The notes under the pieces: model-generated
The model's database searches: none
What the model saw: only the letters and a program-made list of their open reading frames with translations
Told to the model about the DNA's origin: nothing
Position numbers and translations under genes: made by a program
DNA from: Dactylorhiza incarnata
Lineage: Eukaryota > Streptophyta > Magnoliopsida > Asparagales > Orchidaceae
DNA length: 64,000 nucleotides
Assembly: GCA_033032865.1 (NCBI GenBank)
Contig: JAWHQI010000074.1
Coordinates: forward strand, 8,612,501-8,676,500
Direction of reading: 5' to 3'
In this document: one piece after another, positions 56,813-64,000 of the stretch
Position numbering within the stretch: position 1 is the stretch's first letter
Layout of the letters: each line of letters begins with the position of its first letter

Positions 56813-57165
56813 GAGGAGAGAGAAAATCCGTAGTAGGATTTTCCCGGCCGGAGATAGAGAAAGTCTCAAAAGAAGGGAGAGATGGAGGAGGAGAAGATGG
56901 AAAAAAGAGAAGCCTTGTGGTTCTATTTATAGTTTTTGAGGGTGGCACTTTCGTAATTAAATGAGTGGTTAGGGTAGTTATGGTGGTTATGCAGCTACCC
57001 GCACACCATAACCAATTTATGTGTTATACACACACTTATCATGAATATAGCTACGCGCACACCAGTTTGTATAGTTTTGCGGTGATATGTATTCATATGA
57101 CGGATATGATTATGCGCACACCATAACCATATTATTTGCTATACGCAGACCGTATTGAAGGATTT

Positions 57166-57605
57166 TACTATTTACACCCCGACGTTGGAGGATTTTACTA
57201 TTTACACCCACATGTTGGAGGATTTTACTATTTACACCCACATGTTGGAGGATTTTACTATTTGCACCCCCATGATGTGGGATTTTACTATTTGCACCCA
57301 CGTGTTGGAGGATTTTACTATTTGCACTCCATGATGGGGGATTTTACTATTTGCACCCCATGGTGTGAGATTTTACTATTTGCACCCCATGATGAGGCAT
57401 TTTACTATTTGCACCCCATGATGGGGGATTTTTACTATTTGCACCCCATGATGGGGGATTTTTACTATTTGCACCCCATGATGGGGGATTTTACTATTTG
57501 CACTCCATGATGGGGGATTTTACTATTTGCACCCCATGATGTGAGATTTTACTATTTGCACCCCATGATGGGGGATTTTTACTACTTGCACCCCATGATG
57601 GGTGG
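57166..57605 (-). repeat. 28-29-bp tandem array in the 3' LTR
   Basis: About 15 units of GGATTTTACTATTTGCACCC plus CATGATGG. It lies upstream of the TATA box in element orientation, so in the U3 promoter. Confidence 0.92.
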
Positions 57606-57752
57606 TTACGGGGATAGTGGGGTTTATCTTGGTCAACCTCATTTTCTCCACCAAATGAGGCGAGTGATGTTCGTTAGCGCACTGCCCGAATGCACTTCCT
57701 GAACATTTTGTGAGACCACATCACGTATCATCTTTACGGGTGCACATCATAT

Positions 57753-57765
57753 GCCCCCCCAAACC
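57753..57765 (-). other. Polypurine tract of the LARD-like element
   Basis: GGTTTGGGGGGCA on the minus strand, a few bases before the 3' LTR start TGATGTGC. Confidence 0.75.
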
Positions 57766-57887
57766 TTCGGAGTCCGAATTACTATGCGGAGGAGTTCGAA
57801 GGTTTTGATTTTTTCTGCGACGGCTTCGATCATTGCTATCCTCGTGGCGCCTTGGGTAGGAATTGCTATTGAAGGATGAGTGTGCAA

Positions 57888-58140
57888 TTTTCACATAATA
57901 GAAGATAAGTTTGCGCGAGTCTGAGCTCACGGCTTTTTACATAATAGAATATAAGTTTGCACGAGTCTGAGCTCGCGGTTTTTTATATAGTAGAAGATAG
58001 ATTTGCGCGAGTCTGAGCTCACAGTTTTTTACATAGTAGAAGATAGATTTGCGCGAGTCTGAGCTCACAGCTTTTTATATAGTAAAAGATAAAGTTTGCG
58101 CGAGTCTGAGCTCACGGTTTTTTACATAATAGAAGATAGG
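57888..58140 (-). repeat. 46-bp tandem array, internal region
   Basis: Five units containing TTTGCGCGAGTCTGAGCTCA followed by a T-run and ATAGTAGAAGATA. Unit length measured from successive GTTTGCGCGAG starts (57909, 57955, and so on). Confidence 0.9.
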
Positions 58141-58264
58141 TTTGGTCGGTGAAGAGCGTATCTATTCAATCCGTGTACGAATGTAGGAGGGGCAAACACT
58201 TACGACGTCAGGACCTTACTGCGGTGGAGAAGGGCGAACCTTCAATCGACGGCAGTGAGAGATT

Positions 58265-58912
58265 GCTGTGAGCGCGCTGCCCGGAGGCAGTTGCTGTTCA
58301 TTAGCGCACTGCCCGGAGGCAGGTGGTGTCATTAGCGCACTGCCCGGAGGCAGGTGCTGTTCATTAGCGCACTGCCCGGAGGCAGGTGCTGTTCATTAGC
58401 GCACTGCCCGGACGCAGGTGCTGTTCATTAGCGCACTGCCCGGAGGCAGGTGCTGTTCATTAGCGCACTGCCGGAGGCAGGTGCTGTTCATTAGCGCACT
58501 GCCCGGAGGCAGGTGCTGTTCATTAGCGCACTGCCCGGAGGCAGGTGCTGTTCATTAGCGCACTGCCCTGAGGCAGGTGCTGTTCATTAGCGCACTGCCC
58601 GGAGGCAGGTGCTGTTCATTAGCGCACTGCCCGGAGGCAGGTGCTGTTCATTAGCGCACTGCCCGGAGGCAGGTGCTGTTCATTAGCGCACTGCCCGGAG
58701 GCAGGTGCTGTTCATTAGCGCACTGCCCTGAGGCAGGTGCTGTTCATTAGGCACTGCCCGGAGGCAGGTGCTGTTCATTAGCGCACTGCCCAGAGGTAGG
58801 TGCTGTTCATTAGCGCACTGCCCGCAGGCAGGTGCTGTTCATTAGCGTACTGCCCGCAGGCAGGTGCTGTTCATTAGAGCACTGCCCGAAGGCAGATGTT
58901 GTTCATTCAAAT
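58265..58912 (-). repeat. 32-bp tandem array, internal region
   Basis: About 20 units of ATTAGCGCACTGCCCGGAGG plus CAGGTGCTGTTC with few changes. Single diverged units sit near the end of both LTRs (57668-57705 and 61723-61760), a possible source. Confidence 0.93.
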
Positions 58913-59069
58913 AGACGTCCTTTCCTTTGGGCGAAGTGAATACGTAATTTCGATAGCGTGTGGGAAGACATGCTTAAGGTTTGCCTCCCAGTACTTCTTG
59001 GTGAGGCGTTTGCTGATCTCCTGCTGGTTGAATCGATACCTAGCCTCATAGGAATTTCCTCAGTAGGCC

Positions 59070-59517
59070 TTGTTAGATGAGTCGCTCGATTTCATCCTTA
59101 AGCTTGAAGCAATTTTCCGTGTCATGTCCTTGTCCACGGTGGAACTCACAATATTTTGTCTGGTCTCCCGTGTTTTTAGATAGAGGTCTGGGCTTGCGGA
59201 GCGCTTCGTTGCCTTTGATTGCATAAAATATGTTGGTTCTGGAGGTATTGAGGGGCGTGTTTCTTTGGGAGCTTGAAGCCAATGGGAATTGGATGTGCCA
59301 GAACCTCTGGTGCGAACTGTGAGCGACGATGGGGATGGCGAGGGGCCAAAGCGGCACGCTGCCTTGCCCGTTCATGCTCTTCAAAAATTATGTCACGAAC
59401 TTCATCACGCGTGAGCCATACGTCTACGGGTTCACGATATGCTGCTTCAGGGCGGTCGCAGTGATACTGAGCTTCAGGTCCTCCGTTAGGATGGGCCTCG
59501 CGGTCTTGGACACTCAT
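59070..59517 (-). pseudogene. Gag fragment of the LARD-like element
   Basis: Minus-strand reading MSVQDREAHPNGG.. (59517 to 59176), then after a frame change KYCEFHRGQGHDTENCFKLKDEIERLI (ends near 59073). The C-x-F-H..GHDTE-C-x-LK-x-EIE pattern is typical of plant Gypsy gag C-terminal parts. The remainder of gag and all of pol are absent. Confidence 0.7.
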
Positions 59518-59699
59518 ACTGGTGAGTTCTCCTTCGGGTTTGCTGATAAGCGAGTGGATGGGAGCTAGATCAGCCTGCCCCCCCGGATTGATCCTTCACT
59601 TGTGCGGACGGCTTTTCCTGCCAAGATCTCTAGTCACGAGTACAGTTGTGTAGTGGGTACTGTCTTCAGAATCTTCTTCAAGTTTTGGGGGAACTCCGT

Positions 59700-59718
59700 T
59701 CCCACAGACGACGCCAAA
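59700..59718 (-). other. Primer binding site of the LARD-like element
   Basis: TTTGGCGTCGTCTGTGGGA on minus directly after the 5' LTR. The TTGGCGCCGTCTGTGGGA class is common in plant Gypsy elements; one base differs. Confidence 0.7.
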
Positions 59719-60229
59719 CTGTTGCGGTCCACTCAAGGCTCCGGTAGATCAGACTAAATTGAACCGTCTTAGCCCGGGAGCGTTTGAGCGTGCACACAGT
59801 CACAGAAAAGGGAAAGCTGACAAGACAATTTTTGTAACGTGGAAAACCCGTCAACTGGGTGAAAAACCACGCGGTCGGGCATGGTGCCGACCAAAACTTC
59901 CACTATTTGTTGGTTGTACAGAGCTTTTTTGAAGAACTCGAGGGCGACAGACCGCCTCTCGTTACAATTATTGAGAGAGAGAGAGAGATGTGTTCGGAGG
60001 GTGACAGGCCATCGCTCATGGAGCTAAGTCTTCCGCCTGCTGCAGATGGGAATGTTGCGCTCTAAGTGCTTTTGAGGCTTTGAATGCTGCTCGAAGGTTG
60101 GATCGATGCGCTCTGTGTGTCTTTGTCTCTGTGGCTTGTCTCCTGCTGCGGGAGAGGAGTTTGGAGTGCTAGTCTTGACGGTGGCTGACATTTTTGTTCT
60201 TGAGCGCACAGAGGCGTACTTGTTCTTGA

Positions 60230-60868
60230 GCGCACAGAGGCGTGCTTGAAGTGGAGCGCACGAAGGTGCGCTTGGAGCGGAGCGCACGGAGGCGCGCTTG
60301 GAGCGGAGTGCACGGAGGCGGGCTTGAAGTGGAGTGCACGAAGGTGCGCTTGGAGCGGAGCGCACGGAAGCGCGCTTGGAGTGGAGTGCACGGAGGCGCG
60401 CTTGTGAGCGCGCAAGGAGGACGCGCGCTTGGGAGCGCGCAAGGAGGAGGCGCGCTTGGGAGCGCGCAAGGAGGACGCGCGCAAGGAGGAGGCGCGCTTG
60501 GGAGCGCGCAAGGAGGACGCGCGCTTGGGAGCGCGCAAGGAGGACGCGCGCTTGGGAGCGCGCAAGGAGGACGCGCGCTTGGGAGCGCGCAAGGAGGACG
60601 CGCGCTTGGGAGCGCACAAGGAGGACGCCCGCTTGTGAGCGTGCAAGGAGGACAAGCGCTTGGGAGCGCGCAAGGAGGACGCGCGCTTTGGAGCGCGCAA
60701 GGAGGACGCGCGCTTGGAAGCGCGCAAGGAGGACGCGCGCTTGGGAGCGCGCAAGGAGGACGCGCGCTTGGGAGCGCGCAAGGAGGATGCGCGCTGGTGA
60801 GCGCGCAAGGAGGAGGCGCGCTTGCGAGCACGCAAGGAGGAGGCGCGCTTGTGAGCGCGCAAGGAAGA
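60230..60868 (-). repeat. 27-bp tandem array in the 5' LTR
   Basis: About 22-23 units. CAAGGAGGACGCGCGCTTGG dominates here, whereas CAAGGAGGAGGCGCG is commoner in the other LTR, so the two arrays have been homogenised separately since insertion or copied from different templates. Confidence 0.9.
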
Positions 60869-61212
60869 AGGAGGAGAGTGAAAATCTGTAGGAGGATTTT
60901 CCCGCCGGAGAGAGAGAAAGTCTCAAAAGAGGGGAGAGATGGAGGAGGAGAAGATGGAAAAAAGAGAAGCCTTGTGGTTCTATTTATAGTTTTTGAGGGT
61001 GGCACTTTCGTAATTAAATGGTTGGTTAGGGTAGTTATGGTGGTTATGCGGCTACCCGCACACCATAACCAATTTATGTGTTATACGCACACTTACATGA
61101 ATATAGCTACGCGCACACCAGTTTGTATAGTTTTGCGGTGATATGTATTCATATGACGGATATGGTTATGCGCACACCATAACCATATTATTTGCTATAC
61201 GCAGACCGTATT

Positions 61213-61660
61213 GAAGGATTTTACTATTTGCACCCCTATGTTGGAGGATTTTACTATTTACACCCACATGTTGGAGGATTTTACTATTTACACCCACATG
61301 TTGGAGGATTTTACTATTTGCACCTCCATGATGTGGGATTTTACTATTTGTACCCACGTGTTGGAGGATTTTACTATTTGCACTCCATGATTGGGGATTT
61401 TACTATTTGCACCCCATGATGTTAGATTTTACTATTTGCACCCCATGATGGGGGATTTTACTATTTGCAACCCATGATGGGGGATTTTTACTATTTGCAC
61501 CCCATGATGGGGGATTTTTACTATTTGCACCCCATGATGGGGGATTTTACTATTTGCACTCCATGATGGAGGATTTTACTATTTGCACCCTATGATGTGA
61601 GATTTTACTATTTGCACCTCATGATGGGGGATTTTTACTATTTGCACCCCATGATGAGTG
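61213..61660 (-). repeat. 28-29-bp tandem array in the 5' LTR
   Basis: About 15-16 units of GGATTTTACTATTTGCACCC plus CATGATGG, in U3 upstream of the TATA box. Confidence 0.92.
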
Positions 61661-61805
61661 GTTACGGGGATAGTGGGGTTTATCTTGGTCAACCTCATTT
61701 CCTCCACCAAATGAGGCGAGTGATGTTCATTAGCGCACTGCCCGAATGCACTGCCTGAACGTTTTGTGAGACCACAACACGTATCATCTTTACGGGTGCA
61801 CATCA

Positions 61806-61969
61806 CTCTTTATGAGAAATATAATGCCCCAAGCTTTTTGAAAAACCTTCGAAACTCTATTTTATTAAAAGCTCTTTTGCCAACGTTACGCAAACAAATG
61901 TTAATACAAACAATGGCGGCTGTGGGAATAGAACTTTTCCCACCGCCACCACCATCCTAAACAGGCCCT
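61806..61969 (-). mobile_element. TIR-like element, terminal portion
   Basis: Ends CACCATCCTAAACAGGCCC followed by TAA. Read on minus it starts GGGCCTGTTTAGG and shares AAAAGTTCTATTC..ACAGC with the start of the element at 14120. This is the end of the same copy that begins at 55345, split by the LARD-like insertion. Confidence 0.6.
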
Positions 61970-62847
61970 AAGAGTTTATTATTTAAATCAAGATACGGGA
62001 TCAGGAAGATTGTGCCACATTCCGCGAAAAAAGTTTATTCTAGCATTTATTGTCGAAGTAATACAAAATTAAAATGGTAATTCTGGGAGTAAAGTGTTGA
62101 TTGGGTTTCACAAAAGTTATTCGGTCGAACCAGAGGTTTTGTTACGCCATCTGAAAGGGAAGGTAATCACTTGAGATGTACTATAAAGGTTGGTGAATAT
62201 AGTAATTTAAAATTTATGAGAATTAATTTGACTATTTTGCACAGTTTCAAGAAATTTAAATTATTACACACACAACATTTTAACAGTTAATAAAAAAGTG
62301 CGAAAAAATAAAGCACAGAGAAAAGACACACAACACAGAAGACATGAGGTTTTTTCCCAATATATCTGTGTACTGTTGAAACCGTCAACCGGTCTCTTGA
62401 GGAGTTCGGACCCACAGGGGGTATAGCCTAAACCTACTTCTCCCTCACTGACACTCTTGACTATTGACGAAGAAAAATGAATAGACCTGAAGCTGTAGCG
62501 AAGAGGTCCGCCGCACACCTGGAAGATCTTAAAGAGCTTCCCCTCCCAAACCAATGCTCAACTGGGCACCTTGGAGGGCACTACGAGCCAACCATAATTA
62601 ACCAGAGGAGGAGAGAGCCCCAAAGATCGGATCTCCTCCAAGGTGTCCTTTAGGGTCTATTTATAGTTTTTCTAGTCTAGTCTGCAAATAGCGTAATTCC
62701 GCTTTTTAGTTTTACTAAGCGCACCCCAAACTGGTATGCTAACAATCAAACTTCGCTGTTCTGAAAGGCTATTGACAGCCCACAAAAGCTATCTAGGTAT
62801 CTTCACCACCAAATCCTTCTAGGAGAGTGGTCTGTGAAGGCCTTACT
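61970..62847 (-). other. LTR-like remnant, minus strand
   Basis: 61970-62270 has nothing I can name. 62300-62847 looks like the transcribed part and promoter of an LTR on minus: TATA-like CTATAAATAG at 62657-62666, then CT-rich leader sequence and a splice- or priming-like GGGTCCGAACTCCTCAAG region. No termini found. It could equally be a host 5' UTR. Confidence 0.35.
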
Positions 62848-64000
62848 TGTAAGACCCCATTTTTTTTCTTTTCAAACCCGGGGTCTTATGCCCAAAACCG
62901 CCTTTTAGCGGTGGCACAATCACTCGGGAGGGTTGCCACTACAAAATGCCGATCCTGCCGGCAATATCGATCACAGAAAAAGTAATGTATAACAAACTTT
63001 AAAGAAGACAAGTCCACATCACATAAATAGTAAATCATCATAAAGAGATGTCCACATGAAGTAACTGAAATAAAAGATAGAAATAACAAGGGCTCCTGCC
63101 CGATACATCAAATCCTCACTACAAAAGACACTCGCGGAAGCAAACCAACTAAAACTAGTATGTCACTCACGGATCCCGTCATCGGTGCTCCCGTACTAGA
63201 CTGCCCCGCCTCCATCTGCACCGGCCTCTGGTGCTGCTCCGTCTCCGTGGTCTCCTAAAATGATAAGGTCCACCGACCGTTAGTCAAAAGAATATGCCAA
63301 TCCCCCACCCCTCCCCCGGTGACTCCTAGGCACCGTGCGGGAAGGATGAAGCGGAGGATATCAAGGGGTAAAAACAAGCAGGTGACATGGCCTAGCTACA
63401 GGAATAATTACCGCTACACAGTTATATATAAATGGCAGAAGCAGTAAATGAAGCATAGTAAGAGCAGGTAAAGAACAAGTAGGAGAAGTATATAAAGACA
63501 AGTAAAAGAAATGAAACCATTGGTTTATAGGAATGCCACACAAACCTATAGACCAAGGGGTCATTTAGCAGGGCCTATCGTATAAAAAGTCTCATAACCG
63601 ATTTATACGATATGGGTAATGGTTAAAATGCAATGCTTATGCCATGGGATGCAGGGTTATATAGTTTATGTTATGTTCACACAAGAAGCCCTAAGCACAA
63701 GAAGCCCTAAGCCATTTATTTAATACATGGAAATACTTTGGGTTCATTGTCAAAGACATTTCTAGACATTTCCCTTCAAGTGAATGGGATAAGCACAAGA
63801 AGCCCTAAGCCAAAATAAGGCTCTACAAAAGACATCAACAGGAAGCAACACTGTCAGAGAATGCACCTACCATCCATGAGAGATGCATTCCAATGCCCTT
63901 CTCATATTTTGAAAGACAAGAATAGAAGCAACATAGCAAGGAGAAAGAGACTGGAAAGAAAAGGACATACTAAAAATAGTACATGAACCATGTGATAGCT
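62848..64000 (+). repeat. Probable Gypsy-type LTR start, runs off the window
   Basis: TGTAAGACCCC at 62848 is a common LTR start in plant chromoviruses. TAAGACCCC (62850-62858) pairs with GGGGTCTTA about 30 bases on. The downstream CACAAGAAGCCCTAAGC string repeats three times (63677-63815). The end and the internal region are outside the window. Confidence 0.45.

Larger units (their letters stand above)
55678..57749 (-). repeat. 3' LTR of the LARD-like element
   Basis: TG..CA ends. Contains the 27-bp array, TATA box CTATAAATAG (minus) at 56923-56932 and the 28-29-bp array. Array copy numbers differ from the other LTR. Confidence 0.88.
55678..61805 (-). mobile_element. Complete non-autonomous LTR element (LARD-like), TSD CTCTT
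   Basis: LTRs of about 2.07 and 2.09 kb (55678-57749, 59720-61805) flank a 1.97-kb internal region. CTCTT is duplicated on both sides (55673-55677, 61806-61810). Orientation is minus: PBS-like GTTTGGCGTCGTCTGTGG follows the right-hand (5') LTR, the purine tract GGTTTGGGGGGCAT precedes the left-hand (3') LTR, and a gag fragment reads on minus. No protease, integrase or RT. The gag CX2-type knuckle and the PBS resemble Gypsy-type LARD elements. Four kinds of tandem array make up much of the element. Confidence 0.9.
59720..61805 (-). repeat. 5' LTR of the LARD-like element
   Basis: Same order as the other LTR: 27-bp array (about 60230-60868), TATA box CTATAAATA (minus) at 60981-60989, 28-29-bp array (about 61213-61660). 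The promoter would drive transcription leftwards through the 27-bp array into the gag remnant. Confidence 0.88.

Noticed and set aside
56022..56948. Long ORFs of about 300 codons on both strands
   Set aside because: They are read through the 27-bp LTR array, which lacks stops in several frames; they overlap each other and the TATA box and show no domain.
58265..58912. CRISPR-like array
   Set aside because: Contiguous 32-bp tandem units with no variable spacers, in a plant LTR element.
60024..61141. Equivalent long ORFs in the second LTR
   Set aside because: Same array artefact as at 56022; frames differ from the other LTR by array changes.

Overview
This window is transposon-dominated nuclear DNA of a flowering plant, most likely a eudicot. 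The signs are Sirevirus-type Copia retrotransposons with an initiator-tRNA-Met type primer site, a plant Helitron with a Rep/Pif1 protein, several TIR or foldback elements, and the first three exons of a plant terpene synthase. The only host gene I can support is that terpene synthase fragment. No rRNA, tRNA or CRISPR array was recognised. All similarity statements come from reading motifs by eye; no search was run.

Layout. 1-8183: a decayed Sirevirus-like Copia element; the window opens inside its primer binding site, so its 5' LTR lies just outside. It sits in the gag of an older Copia element (8184-13196), which itself lies in intron 3 of the terpene synthase (13341-15129, minus strand); exons 4 onward are therefore expected left of position 1. 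15731-28731: a 13.0-kb Helitron on the minus strand with both termini recognisable. It carries a four-exon Rep-helicase gene (two frame breaks) and a small ALY/REF-like RRM gene, and it inserted about 600 bp upstream of the terpene synthase start. 28732-30904: small elements (a MITE, a Helitron-end remnant, a 419-bp double-palindrome foldback element, a TCGA-rich repeat).

30905-32117: an LTR of another Copia element, cut by the next insertion. 32118-55344: an unusual compound of a non-autonomous Sirevirus family (family A) in the order LTR - internal - LTR - internal, the middle LTR being shared. Family A has gag and a third ORF but no pol. The shared LTR is interrupted by a complete related element, family B (39147-50929, 11.8 kb), which has gag, pol and a homologous third ORF. 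B is a candidate source of enzymes for A. The third ORF of A has a predicted 96-bp intron that B lacks.

55345-61969: a CG-rich, minisatellite-bearing TIR-like element fused to the broken end of the A array. A complete 6.1-kb non-autonomous, LARD-like LTR element (55678-61805, minus strand, TSD CTCTT) is inserted in it; each LTR carries two minisatellites and the internal region two more. 61970-64000: an LTR-like remnant and the start of a probable further LTR at 62848.

How the parts relate: A and B share LTR ends, primer site, polypurine tract and third-ORF domain, as expected of a parasite/provider pair. By eye the LTR pairs of A and of B each differ by about 1%, so this layer is young, whereas the elements at 1-13196 carry many stops and frameshifts. 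Main leads: the spliced third ORF, the polypurine-tract-like motifs inside third-ORF coding sequence, the CpG-rich inverted-repeat motifs shared between LTRs and gag, the Helitron RRM gene, and the array-built LTRs.
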